The translations under genes were made by a program, and so were the position numbers. From Pseudobutyrivibrio sp. (GTDB lineage Bacteria > Bacillota > Clostridia > Lachnospirales > Lachnospiraceae): a DNA stretch of 64,000 nucleotides. Of this stretch, positions 50,986 through 59,907 are shown in pieces (positions within the stretch are counted from its first letter, which is position 1; each line of letters begins with the position of its first letter). The stretch spans positions 1 to 64,000 of the forward strand of contig NZ_SVEV01000006.1 of the NCBI RefSeq assembly GCF_015057185.1, written 5' to 3'. The notes under the pieces were generated by a model. The model ran no database searches, was not told where the DNA came from, and saw nothing but the letters and a program-made list of their open reading frames with translations.

Positions 50986-53394
50986 TTAGTACTCAGGGAA
51001 AATGTGGAGTACACAAAATTCCTGTGGTTCCATTTCGAAATCAAGGGTGAGTACGTCGCCCTTAGATTTTTGGCGGATACGGGATAGCTCTGGTACGCAG
51101 CGCTCTTGTAGGTACTTAATGTCGATGCGCTCGAGTTTGCTGTCGTTGTCGAACTTTGACCATTCATCAATGATTGAGCCATGTTCGCGGTTGACGCTTC
51201 GGCGCTTGATGTAGTAGCCTGCATTTTCACTTACGCCGGTGAGCTTTATGTTAAATCTGCGGTTGTCTTTGGTGTTAAAGTAAGCTTTGGCATCTTCTAC
51301 AGAAGACTGGTTTTCTGCATCAATGAAATAGCCTGAGTTGTACCATACTGTGTTGAAGCATATTACCTGGTACTCGTCATCTGCAACCTTTGTAACCATG
51401 TAGTTTTCGCCACGAGCTATTACTTTGCTGCCAAGGTGGTTAAGCATTTTAAGTGCGTAGTAGATTGGCTTTCTGATGGTGTCCTTGGAAAGGATACCGC
51501 CACCTCCATTGATTACATTACGTGCTGCATAGGAGTTAACTTGCCAGTCTGATGCAAGCCAAAGTCCAAATATATCTAGGTCCTTTGCAAACATTACGAT
51601 GTTGCGAAGTAGTATACAGCCTCTAAAGCAACTGTCGTTGAGGTAGTTTTGATTTGAGCATGTAAGGTTCCATTCTGATACAACTAAGTGGTTTCGTGGA
51701 ATGCCTACTTTGTCTAGCATGTTGTAAATGCGCTCTAATTCGTGTCCTTCGAAGTCTTTGTCCTGGGAACGTACAAAATTGGCTTTGCCGCCATCAATGT
51801 CTGTAATCGCCTTTGGAATGTATGGGAATACAATGGCAGAGACAAAGTCTGGCTTGTATTCTGCAGAATATAAGCTCTTAAGAATTTGCTCGTAATCCTT
51901 TGGCTCCTGTATTCCGGCACCACCACAATATCCAAACTGGGCACCAGGAACTAATTCCTTTAGTGTTTTGGAAATATAAGAAAATACGTTAACAAATTCG
52001 TAGCCTCCTTCTAGGTAGAAGCTGTCATAATCATCATGGAAGCCTTCGAGACCTATCTCAAATCTCCATGTGGATAGTTCATTCTCACCGTAACGTCTGA
52101 TAAGGTTTATAAAGAATTGCTTGTATAGGTTTTCCCATACACGCTGATCCTTGTAATTAATTCGAATGTCCTCAAACCATGCAGATTCTTCTGGGTTTGT
52201 AACATTTGCATAAGGTCTGTTTGTAAAATCAAGCCATGGCTTTATACGATTTTCTACAAGGAAATCTAATGCCTGGAATATCATATCAAAGTTGTAATCT
52301 CCAACAGTTTTTCCATCGGAAACCATTGTCTTTGTGTTGAATACCATCCAGATTCTGGCATAGGTAAATCCAATTTCCTTTGCTAGATATTGAATATGGT
52401 ACTGTGTGTTAGCACGAAGAATATCATGGATAAAGCCAACATTAACCAGCTTATTCCAGCAAGGTTTAAGCTCCTCAGTGTTTCTAACATCTACAACTGC
52501 TTCTACAGCAGCATCTGCAGACTTAATCTCCTCGTTATGTCTATATTCTTCTTCGATTTTCTGCTTGATTTCTTCATCGACTACAACATCTTTTTTAACT
52601 GAGCCCTTCATTTTCTGACGATACTCAGTTGGTGCCATGTTATAGATTTCACGGAATACCTTTGTAAATGCACTGGCATTTGAGAAACCACAATCCATGG
52701 CAATCTTTGTCATATTTTTCTCTGTATAAAGAAGCTCATCTATTGCATATCTAGTACGAACCTGGTTAACATACTCTGCAAAATATGTGCCTGTTTGTTT
52801 CTTGAAAAGTCGTGACAAGGTAGAAGTAGATGTGTACATCTGCTTTGCCAAGTCAGACAAGCTAATTCCGTCCTGATAATTTGTGTGAACATAGTGGATG
52901 ATAATCTGAAGCTTTTCGTCAGCATCATAATTCTCGGAAATCTCGGCATTGGTATCATCAATCATGTGGTGCTCAATCAACTCATCCAAAAGCTTGTAAA
53001 GCATACTATACATCAAGCTTTCAGTCTTCTTAAGAGATGTAACATGCTGATATACAATATCTCTGCACAATGAAACAATTTCTAAATATGACTTTGTTTT
53101 GTCCACTGAGCTGTTGCATAGGAAAAAGCTGTTAGGCTTTTTAAGTATGTGAACAAGAATCTGATAATCATACATGATAGAACAAACAATGCTCTTTTCA
53201 ACTGTCTCAATGCTATGCTGAATACTTGAGTTAATAACTAAAACGTCATCTCGCTCTAGTGTGAATACAGAGTCTTTAATTTTTACATTAATAACTCCTT
53301 CAACAACATATAATAACTCAACATCAGTATGAAGATGCTGCGCCTCAGACATGTCCCTATATATATTTACTTTGAATTGGTTGAAGCTATTCAT
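50986..53394 (-). CDS. AraC-family regulator fused to a GH39-like domain (copy 2)
   Basis: The 802-residue protein has an AraC cupin sensor (about 10-85), a linker, a double helix-turn-helix at about 180-270 (LSDLAKQMYTSTSTLSRLFKK, IAMDCGFSNASAFTKVFREIY), an acidic linker and a GH39-type barrel with C-terminal beta domain. Here both carboxylates are present: Glu450 (FEIGLEGF, aligned to the acid/base position) and Glu574 (VVSEWNLT, nucleophile), though the WNEP context is altered to GLEG. No signal peptide exists, so any activity is cytoplasmic. The ATG at 53394 begins a natural cupin strand. It follows the CUT2 transporter genes and precedes the oxidoreductase. Confidence 0.9.
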   Translation of the reverse strand: MNSFNQFKVNIYRDMSEAQHLHTDVELLYVVEGVINVKIKDSVFTLERDDVLVINSSIQHSIETVEKSIVCSIMYDYQILVHILKKPNSFFLCNSSVDKTKSYLEIVSLCRDIVYQHVTSLKKTESLMYSMLYKLLDELIEHHMIDDTNAEISENYDADEKLQIIIHYVHTNYQDGISLSDLAKQMYTSTSTLSRLFKKQTGTYFAEYVNQVRTRYAIDELLYTEKNMTKIAMDCGFSNASAFTKVFREIYNMAPTEYRQKMKGSVKKDVVVDEEIKQKIEEEYRHNEEIKSADAAVEAVVDVRNTEELKPCWNKLVNVGFIHDILRANTQYHIQYLAKEIGFTYARIWMVFNTKTMVSDGKTVGDYNFDMIFQALDFLVENRIKPWLDFTNRPYANVTNPEESAWFEDIRINYKDQRVWENLYKQFFINLIRRYGENELSTWRFEIGLEGFHDDYDSFYLEGGYEFVNVFSYISKTLKELVPGAQFGYCGGAGIQEPKDYEQILKSLYSAEYKPDFVSAIVFPYIPKAITDIDGGKANFVRSQDKDFEGHELERIYNMLDKVGIPRNHLVVSEWNLTCSNQNYLNDSCFRGCILLRNIVMFAKDLDIFGLWLASDWQVNSYAARNVINGGGGILSKDTIRKPIYYALKMLNHLGSKVIARGENYMVTKVADDEYQVICFNTVWYNSGYFIDAENQSSVEDAKAYFNTKDNRRFNIKLTGVSENAGYYIKRRSVNREHGSIIDEWSKFDNDSKLERIDIKYLQERCVPELSRIRQKSKGDVLTLDFEMEPQEFCVLHIFPEY

Positions 53395-53468
53395 TTAATC
53401 TCCTTGTATAACTGAACTTTCCCCTATCCCCACTTACTCAAAATTCTAAACCATTATACAACAACAAA

Positions 53469-53497
53469 TAAGGAGAAGCAAAAATTGCTTCTCCTTA
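53469..53497 (-). terminator. Terminator of the CUT2 transporter operon
   Basis: TAAGGAGAAGCAA / TTGCTTCTCCTTA with a 3-nt loop follows the binding-protein gene; the tail is only moderately T-rich. Confidence 0.8.
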
Positions 53498-53532
53498 TAA
53501 ACATATATTATCGAGTTAAGATATTGTCCAAT

Positions 53533-54606
53533 TTAGAAATCTTCATTTGTTACAGATGTTACTGTACCGGTCTCAAGGTACTCATCTACTGTATCCGCAT
53601 ATACGAACATTGTACCAGCCTTCTGGATATGACCTGCCTCTAATGAACCATCAAGGAGACCATCGCATACGTAAAGCATTTCTGAAGCTGTATCATGAAC
53701 AGAGCCTGTAAGTACCATACCACGAAGTGGGCACTCATCATTGATAGAAGACTTGATAAGCTCTGCCATTGCGTTATCACCATTGATTGCAAAGATAGCC
53801 ATATCTGAGTAATCCTGAACTGGTGAGCTAAGACCTGTTAAATAGTTGTTAGCACCTGTTGCAAGGTTTGAGTGAGCTGTAAGGATAACCTTTGTAGAGT
53901 CATCTGTTGCATAAAGGTTTTCTACTGCTGACATACCATCATCAACTGTCTCATCCTGGCACTCGATTTCCTTAACAAACTTAGCCTTTGTAGAGAACTC
54001 CTCAATCTTGTCAAGCTCGTCAGCCTGGATAACACCTGTATCAGCTGTGCGGCAAGAAAGAACTACTACAGGAACTGAGTGATCCTCTGCATCTGCATAT
54101 GTCTCATCAATCCACTTGGCTGCAAGCTTACAAGCACAATCTGCAAGCTCTGCATCATCAGAAACCATAAGTGCATCGTACTCTGTTGTTGGAGCAACGA
54201 AAGCTACAAACTTAATACCCTTTTCCTGACACTCAGCAACAATACCATCCATTGACTCTGGTGCAACTGACCAGCAGAAAAGTACATCTACTCCCATAGC
54301 GATAAAGTTTTCGCATGCTTCAATCTGTGTTGTAGGATTGAACTCACCATCTGCATACTGAGCCTCATATCCTGCTTCCTCGAATACTGTTACGAACTCA
54401 TCAGCAAGCATCTGGAAGAAATCTCCACCGAGACCAAATGTTACAAATCCAACCTTTTTGCCTTCGCCTGGCTTACCCTCTGTAGTTGTTGCAGCTCCAT
54501 CATCTGAGCTAGCATTTTCTGAGCTTCCTGCACTGCTACCGCAGCCTACAAATAAAGAGGCTACAAGAGCAACTGCTGTTACTAATGATAATAGTTTCTT
54601 TTTCAT
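53533..54606 (-). CDS. Sugar ABC transporter substrate-binding lipoprotein (CUT2)
   Basis: The 357-residue lipoprotein (lipobox LFVGCGS, Cys22) has a short Ser/Gly/Ala-rich linker and a two-lobed RbsB-like fold (GFVTFGLGGDFFQMLADEF, ILTAHSNLATGANNYL, DMAIFAINGD). The family binds pentoses, hexoses or related small molecules. GGAGGG precedes the ATG. It is the last gene of the ATPase-permease-binding-protein operon, an order opposite to the usual one. The ligand is not evident; release of a sugar or oxo-sugar by the local deglycosidases would suit import or export questions, but only import fits a binding protein. Confidence 0.9.
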   Translation of the reverse strand: MKKKLLSLVTAVALVASLFVGCGSSAGSSENASSDDGAATTTEGKPGEGKKVGFVTFGLGGDFFQMLADEFVTVFEEAGYEAQYADGEFNPTTQIEACENFIAMGVDVLFCWSVAPESMDGIVAECQEKGIKFVAFVAPTTEYDALMVSDDAELADCACKLAAKWIDETYADAEDHSVPVVVLSCRTADTGVIQADELDKIEEFSTKAKFVKEIECQDETVDDGMSAVENLYATDDSTKVILTAHSNLATGANNYLTGLSSPVQDYSDMAIFAINGDNAMAELIKSSINDECPLRGMVLTGSVHDTASEMLYVCDGLLDGSLEAGHIQKAGTMFVYADTVDEYLETGTVTSVTNEDF

Positions 54607-54636
54607 TTTTTACCCTCCAATGAAAATTAATTTTAT

Positions 54637-55581
54637 CTATGCCTTTTGCTCTCTATTGCTAAGGTAAAGTGAGAACAGCATGATTAATCCCTTTGCAATG
54701 TACTGTGGATAAGTACCAAGATTAATAAGCTGCATACCATTAGCGAGAACGCCAAGAACATATACTGCTACAATCGCCTTCCAAAGTGTACCTTCTCCAC
54801 CCTTAAGGGCTACACCTGAAAGAACGCAGGCTGTGATGCCTGTAAATTCAATACCAACACCTGTACTTGAATCTGCTGAACCTGAACGTGAAGCAAGAAG
54901 CACAGCTGAAACACCAACTAAAATACCAGCAACTGTAAATGCTAATACTTTTATTTTTGCAACATTAAGACCTGCAAGTCTTGCAGCCTCTGGGTTGTCG
55001 CCTGCCGCATAAACATCTCTACCGATTGATGTCTTTGTGAGAACGAATATTGCTATTGCTACAAGAACAATCATGATAATGATGTTAAGTGGAACAGGAC
55101 CAATTTTTCCCTGACCAATAAACATAAACTCTCTTGGAAGATTGTGGAATGTCTTTGATCCAGAAATCAAATATGAAATACCCTGGAAAATAGCCATTGT
55201 TCCAAGAGTTACAATCATGGCATTACTCTTAAGAACTAAAGTCATAATTCCGTTAAAGCTTCCAAGAACTGAACAAACAATTATTGCAAGAATTACTGCA
55301 ACTGGAACAGATACTGTACCTTCTGCAAGAAGCTTTGTACAAAGTACTGCTGCAACTGACATTTGATAACCAATTGAAAGGTCGCAGCCACCGCTGACCA
55401 TAATGATAAATACCGCTGTCGAGCATACTGCAACGTGAACGTTTTGAACTAAAATATTTGTAATATTAAGTGGTGTCAAAAATGCAGGCGACATCACACT
55501 AAAAAATACAACTAAAACTAAAAGCAATATAACCATTGACCAATCAGCAATGATTTGGCCAACCGATTTTTTATTTTTCAT
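54637..55581 (-). CDS. Sugar ABC transporter permease, RbsC type (CUT2)
   Basis: The 314-residue permease has 8-10 membrane segments and the RbsC family marks: IIMVSGGCDLSIGYQMS near residue 60, FNGIMTLVLKSNAMIVTLGTM, AAGDNPEAARLAGLNV and GVALKGGEGTLWKAIVAVYVLGVLANG. AGGAGGGG precedes the ATG. One permease gene serves as a homodimer. It lies between the ATPase and binding-protein genes with 14 and 30 bases of spacing, so the three are one transcript. Confidence 0.94.
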   Translation of the reverse strand: MKNKKSVGQIIADWSMVILLLVLVVFFSVMSPAFLTPLNITNILVQNVHVAVCSTAVFIIMVSGGCDLSIGYQMSVAAVLCTKLLAEGTVSVPVAVILAIIVCSVLGSFNGIMTLVLKSNAMIVTLGTMAIFQGISYLISGSKTFHNLPREFMFIGQGKIGPVPLNIIIMIVLVAIAIFVLTKTSIGRDVYAAGDNPEAARLAGLNVAKIKVLAFTVAGILVGVSAVLLASRSGSADSSTGVGIEFTGITACVLSGVALKGGEGTLWKAIVAVYVLGVLANGMQLINLGTYPQYIAKGLIMLFSLYLSNREQKA

Positions 55582-55595
55582 TTTTATTTCCCCTC

Positions 55596-57080
55596 CTATA
55601 GACCAGATGCTTTCTTTAATATTGTTTCCTGATCAAATTCCGATTTGGAAATTTCACCAGCAACCTTGCCCTCGTGAATAACAATTATTCGCTCAGACAT
55701 TCCTAAAAGCTCCTCCATATCAGAGGAAACCATTATGATACTCTTACCAATTTCTGTAAGCTCATTCATAAGAGTATATATTTCATGTCTTGCACCAACA
55801 TCAATTCCCCTTGTTGGCTCATCAAAAATCAATATGTCTGGATTAGCCGCAAGAACCTTTGCGATAACTACCTTTTGCTGATTACCACCAGACAATCCAC
55901 CCACCTTTTGTCTAAGGTTAGGTGCCTTAATTCGCATTTTTTCCTTATAGCTCTCTGCCACCTCAACTTCCTTTGAGTTGTTCATGACATATTTTCTACT
56001 AAGAGTTTTTAAATTTGAAATAGAAATGTTCCAAATGATTGACTTGTCAAGGAAGCAGCCCTGATATTTTCTATCCTCAGGAATAAGACCTATTCCCTCA
56101 TGCATTGCTTCCTTTGGAGAATGTGGATCAATCTCCACTCCATACTTTTTAATTGTTCCTGAGGTCTTAGGCACTGCACCATAGATCATCTGCATAATTT
56201 CTGTACGGCCTGCACCAACAAGACCTGCAAATCCAAGGATTTCTCCGCGATGGAGATTAAAGCTGATATCCTCCACCCCATTTCCTGTTAGGTGCTCAAC
56301 CTCTAAGATTACCTCATCAGTAGCTGGCTTCTTTTGTGGATATGTCTCAGACAATTCACGACCAACCATGTGCTTAATAAGATCATCCTTGGATGTCTCG
56401 TCAATATTGACTGTGGTTACGTACTGACCGTCTCGAAGAACTGAAACTCTGTCGCAGATTTCAAATAGCTCTTCCAAACGATGTGAAATGTAAATGATTG
56501 TAACCCCATCATTTTTAAGCTGCTTAACAAGCTTGTAGAGATTCTGCTGCTCCGCAACAGTAATAGAAGCAGTTGGCTCATCCATAATGATAAGCTTTGC
56601 GTTTTTGGCAATAGCCTTTGCCAACTCTACAATCTGACGATTTGCCATGGATAAATCTCTAATAAGGGTATTAGGATCAATGTTGCTGTTGAATTTTGCA
56701 AGAAGTTCTTTTGTCTTGTTATATCTTGTTTTATCATCAACAATCAGACCATCCCTTGCTCCGGCAAAAATGTTATCCGCTACTGTTCTAGCCTCTAACT
56801 GAATCATTTCCTGGTAAACAACCGCAATACCCAAATCAATTGCCTGAGATGGTTCCAAATGCGAATACTCTTTACCTTCCATTACCACTGTTCCTGAAGT
56901 AGGCTTGATAGCACCAGAAATAGTTTTGATAAAGGTTGATTTACCCGCTCCATTTTCTCCAACTAAAGCGTGCACTTCTCCCTTTTCAAAAGAAATTGAC
57001 ACATTATCAAGAGCCTTAACACCAGGATAATCTTTGGTAATATTTTTAAGCGCTAATATTTCCGTAAAAAATCCCCCCAT
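55596..57080 (-). CDS. Sugar ABC transporter ATPase, RbsA type with two nucleotide-binding domains (CUT2)
   Basis: The 494-residue protein has two ABC domains. The first has Walker A GENGAGKST at about 40, signature LSMANRQIVELAKAIA and Walker B LIIMDEPTAS; the second has a degenerate Walker A (GLVGAGRTE), signature LSGGNQQKVVIAKVL and ILIFDEPTRGID. This asymmetry is normal for RbsA. The ATG at 57080 lies inside the GGGGGG ribosome site; the usual family start (M-T-E-I-L) would fall on an ACG codon. It heads the CUT2 operon, divergent from cstA with a shared operator-like site between them. Confidence 0.93.
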   Translation of the reverse strand: MGGFFTEILALKNITKDYPGVKALDNVSISFEKGEVHALVGENGAGKSTFIKTISGAIKPTSGTVVMEGKEYSHLEPSQAIDLGIAVVYQEMIQLEARTVADNIFAGARDGLIVDDKTRYNKTKELLAKFNSNIDPNTLIRDLSMANRQIVELAKAIAKNAKLIIMDEPTASITVAEQQNLYKLVKQLKNDGVTIIYISHRLEELFEICDRVSVLRDGQYVTTVNIDETSKDDLIKHMVGRELSETYPQKKPATDEVILEVEHLTGNGVEDISFNLHRGEILGFAGLVGAGRTEIMQMIYGAVPKTSGTIKKYGVEIDPHSPKEAMHEGIGLIPEDRKYQGCFLDKSIIWNISISNLKTLSRKYVMNNSKEVEVAESYKEKMRIKAPNLRQKVGGLSGGNQQKVVIAKVLAANPDILIFDEPTRGIDVGARHEIYTLMNELTEIGKSIIMVSSDMEELLGMSERIIVIHEGKVAGEISKSEFDQETILKKASGL

Positions 57081-57235
57081 TTCCTATTCTGTTTTGTTCT
57101 TTGCTGGAAATATATCCAGCATTTTTTGTTATAATTGCCTTTATTTTGATTCTAAATGAGTTTATTTTTGTCCACTTTGATAAAAATGATGTTTTCTTTG
57201 TTTTTTTTGCATGGTTTTCTTGAGGCAAAAAAACA

Positions 57236-57262
57236 TGCAACAAATCACCCATATTTGTTGCA
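57236..57262. promoter_or_regulatory. Candidate operator, site S4 (TGCAACA-N13-TGTTGCA)
   Basis: The inverted arms extend to 12 bp (CATGCAACAAAT / ATTTGTTGCATG) over 7 bp. The right arm overlaps the cstA -35 box and the site lies between two divergent units. No T-run follows, so a terminator role is unlikely. Confidence 0.75.
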
Positions 57263-57286
57263 TGTAATCCAAATTAAAAATATTAT
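57258..57286 (+). promoter_or_regulatory. cstA promoter
   Basis: TTGCAT and TATTAT are 17 bp apart. The -35 box is the right arm of site S4, which implies repression by its binding protein. Confidence 0.65.
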
Positions 57287-57327
57287 GCTAAAATGATGTT
57301 AACAATAAATTTTTCTAGGAGGTTATC

Positions 57328-58725
57328 ATGATTTCATTACTAGTTTCATTTATCATCTTATTAATTGGTTATTCTACCTATGGAAAATTAATTGAGAGAA
57401 TTTTTTCTCCCGACGATAGGCCAACCCCAGCCACCACTCTTAACGATGGTGTTGACTATGTGCCTTTAAAAACTGGCAAAGCATTTTTAGTACAGCTTTT
57501 AAACATTGCAGGCACTGGTCCAATTTTTGGTGCCCTAATGGGAGCTTGCTTCGGACCAATCGTTTTTCTATGGATAATATTCGGTTCCATACTTGGTGGT
57601 GCCGTCCACGATTACATGGTGGGAATGATTTCTGAGAGAAATGAGGGAAAATCAATTGCAGAGCTTTCAGGAATATATCTTGGCAAGACAGCAAAGTGGG
57701 GAATGAGAGTTTTCTCCGTTGTTCTTTTGCTTTTGACTGGTACAGTATTTGTAACAAGCCCTGCTGCATTAATTGCAAGACTTACTCCTGCAAGCCTAAA
57801 CACAACTTTTTGGATTGTTATAATCCTTTGCTATTACATACTTGCAACACTGCTTCCAATCGATAAAATCATTGGAAAGCTATATCCGATTTTCGGCATC
57901 ATATTGATTACAATGGCTGTTTGTATTCTTTTGGGCATATTCATTGGTGGTTATACTGTTCCAGAAATTAATTTTCAAAACATGCATCCTACAAACCTTC
58001 CTGTATGGCCTTACATGTTTATTACAGTTGCCTGTGGTGCTATTTCAGGCTTCCACGCTACTCAATCTCCAATGATTTCAAAATGCATTACATCTGAGAA
58101 GGAAGGTCGTAAGATTTTTTACGGTGCAATGCTAGCAGAATCAGTAATTGCTCTTGTATGGGCAGCTGGCGGTGTTGCTTTCTACGGTGCTACTGGAGCG
58201 CTAAACGATGCTATTACAAATATGGGACAGTCAGGAACCGTGTACGACATTTCTACTGGAATGCTTGGAACAATCGGCGGCATTCTAGCTATTGTAGGCG
58301 TTGTAGTTTGCCCTATTACTTCAGGTGATACAGCCTTCAGAAGTGCTCGACTCATCATCAGTGAAATAACAGGTCTCGAACAAAAGCCAATAAAAAATAG
58401 ACTTATAATTACATTGCCATTGCTTGGTGCAGGTGCTATCCTCACACAATTAGATTTCAATGTATTATGGCGCTATTTTTCATGGAGCAATCAGACTCTT
58501 GCCATGATAAGCTTGTGGGTTGCTACAGCTTATCTACTAAAAACTCATAAGAATAAATTCGTAAGTCTTTTCACTGCGCTGCCTGCAACATTTATGTCAG
58601 CTGTTAGTATGACTTATATTCTTATGGCCCAAGAAGGCTTCAACCTTGGAAGCACCATTGCATATCCAATTGGAGTGGGCTTTGCGGTCTTATGCTTTGG
58701 ATTTTATTTATTTAAATTAAAATAA
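57328..58725 (+). CDS. cstA: CstA-family carbon starvation transporter
   Basis: The 465-residue membrane protein is the short clostridial form of CstA (E. coli has about 700 residues), with roughly 12 helices. Typical segments are AGTGPIFGALMGACFGP, GGAVHDYMVGMISERNEGKS, ACGAISGFHATQSPMISKC and CPITSGDTAFRSARLII. CstA proteins take up pyruvate or peptides in carbon starvation. TAGGAGG precedes the ATG. Sharing an operator region with the CUT2 operon suggests control together with glycoside catabolism. The neighbour on the right faces it, separated by a bidirectional terminator. Confidence 0.93.
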   Translation: MISLLVSFIILLIGYSTYGKLIERIFSPDDRPTPATTLNDGVDYVPLKTGKAFLVQLLNIAGTGPIFGALMGACFGPIVFLWIIFGSILGGAVHDYMVGMISERNEGKSIAELSGIYLGKTAKWGMRVFSVVLLLLTGTVFVTSPAALIARLTPASLNTTFWIVIILCYYILATLLPIDKIIGKLYPIFGIILITMAVCILLGIFIGGYTVPEINFQNMHPTNLPVWPYMFITVACGAISGFHATQSPMISKCITSEKEGRKIFYGAMLAESVIALVWAAGGVAFYGATGALNDAITNMGQSGTVYDISTGMLGTIGGILAIVGVVVCPITSGDTAFRSARLIISEITGLEQKPIKNRLIITLPLLGAGAILTQLDFNVLWRYFSWSNQTLAMISLWVATAYLLKTHKNKFVSLFTALPATFMSAVSMTYILMAQEGFNLGSTIAYPIGVGFAVLCFGFYLFKLK

Positions 58726-58766
58726 AAAGAAGGAGTCCAACCAAATGGTTGAACTCCTTCTTTTTA
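58724..58766. terminator. Bidirectional terminator cstA / deglycosidase operon
   Basis: AAAAAGAAGGAGTCCAACC pairs with GGTTGAACTCCTTCTTTTT (one mismatch) around a 4-nt loop and serves both strands. Confidence 0.93.
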
Positions 58767-58767
58767 A

Positions 58768-58852
58768 ATTAATTTTCGATCCACTTTACTTAGCACAGGC
58801 TAACGCCTGTGTAGAATCGAAAATTAATCAATGATTAATTTTCGATCCACTT
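58768..58852. repeat. Duplicated 3' end of the deglycosidase alpha gene with hairpins
   Basis: The 19-bp sequence ATTAATTTTCGATCCACTT occurs at 58768 and again at 58834, 66 bp apart; the second copy is the true 3' end of the gene. Between them lie CACAGGC-TAAC-GCCTGTG and a 13-bp inverted copy (ATCGAAAATTAAT / ATTAATTTTCGAT). Confidence 0.9.
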
Positions 58853-59890
58853 CTTCATAGCAGCCTGGTGTCTGCGAACCTGCTCGATTGAATCTACATC
58901 AAGATCCATTCTAAGGTGCTCGCCACCTTCGTACTCTGAGCTCAAGAATCCTGTGTAACCAGCCTTCTTGTAAGCTTCGATTACTTCTGGAATAGCTACT
59001 GCTGTCTCTGTGAGATCCTCATGTACATTGTAGAACTTAGCATGTGTATGGAAGATATAATCGATGTTATCAATAATATCCTGAGGATCTGACCATGAGT
59101 ATGTGAATGATGTTCCTGCATACTCTAAGTCTGCTGGGCCACCGCCTGCAGCCTTAACAGCATCCATCATCTCTGCCATGCCGTTTGCCATACGGTATTC
59201 CATGTTAGCCTTACCAAGGTTAAGGTCATACTTAATCTTTGTGAAGCCCTTTGCTACGCGGTTTGCGTATGCGTCATCAACAATCTTGATGCACTCTTCC
59301 TTAGCGCCGTGACGACGAGCCTTGTCACGAACAACATCAGGAATGTTCTTACAGAAGATACCCATATCTGGAATAAATCCAAAGTGCTTTGTACCTGTTC
59401 TGTTAATCATCTCCATATATCCATCAGCCCAACCTGAGTTAAGTGAGAATGGTGCATGTACTTCAAGACCGATCTTTACGCCAACTTTCTCAGCGTACTC
59501 AAGGCTACCCTCGATTACATCCATAGGTGTAGATACAAGTGTACGGATTACTGGGAATCCAAGTAATGATGCAAGACGTAAGTCACGCTCCATCATCTTA
59601 ATCTGCTCTTTTAATGTAAGAGTACGGTTGTCAAAAATGTGATTCTCCAAGAATGCGTCGTAGCATGATGGAGTAAGATTATATTTCTTCATCCACTCGA
59701 ACCACTGATCTCTAAATGTCTGTGTTTCAATTGGAAGTGGGAACTGTCTAATCATCTGCTCAGCAAGAAGCTCAACACCTGTTGCACCTGTTGCTGCTGT
59801 TTCTCTTAAGCATCCCTCTAAGTCAAGCTTTCCAAGATAGAATTCGTCCTGATAGCTGTAGAGAGACACACTTCTTTTAATATCGCTCAT
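58835..59890 (-). CDS. C-glycoside deglycosidase alpha-subunit-like TIM-barrel protein
   Basis: The 351-residue protein is a sugar-phosphate-isomerase/epimerase-type TIM barrel. Likely metal ligands are the Glu of IGLEVHAPFS, the Asp of FIPDMGIF, the His of FHTHAKFYNV and the Glu of SSEYEGGEH. Alone this fold says little, but the next gene upstream encodes the specific beta subunit of C-glycoside deglycosidases, 17 bases away. The DgpB/DgpC and EuCGD pairs of Lachnospiraceae cleave 3-oxo C-glucosides of flavonoids by elimination and need a metal. GGGAGG precedes the ATG. Activity on O-glycosides or other 3-oxo sugars is also possible. Confidence 0.87.
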   Translation of the reverse strand: MSDIKRSVSLYSYQDEFYLGKLDLEGCLRETAATGATGVELLAEQMIRQFPLPIETQTFRDQWFEWMKKYNLTPSCYDAFLENHIFDNRTLTLKEQIKMMERDLRLASLLGFPVIRTLVSTPMDVIEGSLEYAEKVGVKIGLEVHAPFSLNSGWADGYMEMINRTGTKHFGFIPDMGIFCKNIPDVVRDKARRHGAKEECIKIVDDAYANRVAKGFTKIKYDLNLGKANMEYRMANGMAEMMDAVKAAGGGPADLEYAGTSFTYSWSDPQDIIDNIDYIFHTHAKFYNVHEDLTETAVAIPEVIEAYKKAGYTGFLSSEYEGGEHLRMDLDVDSIEQVRRHQAAMKKWIEN

Positions 59891-59907
59891 TTTCTAATAC
59901 CTCCCTA

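Noticed and set aside
50678-51050. ORFs over the tandem repeat (for example the 64- and 74-residue ones)
   Set aside because: They merely translate the 91-bp repeat unit and have no homologue-like features.
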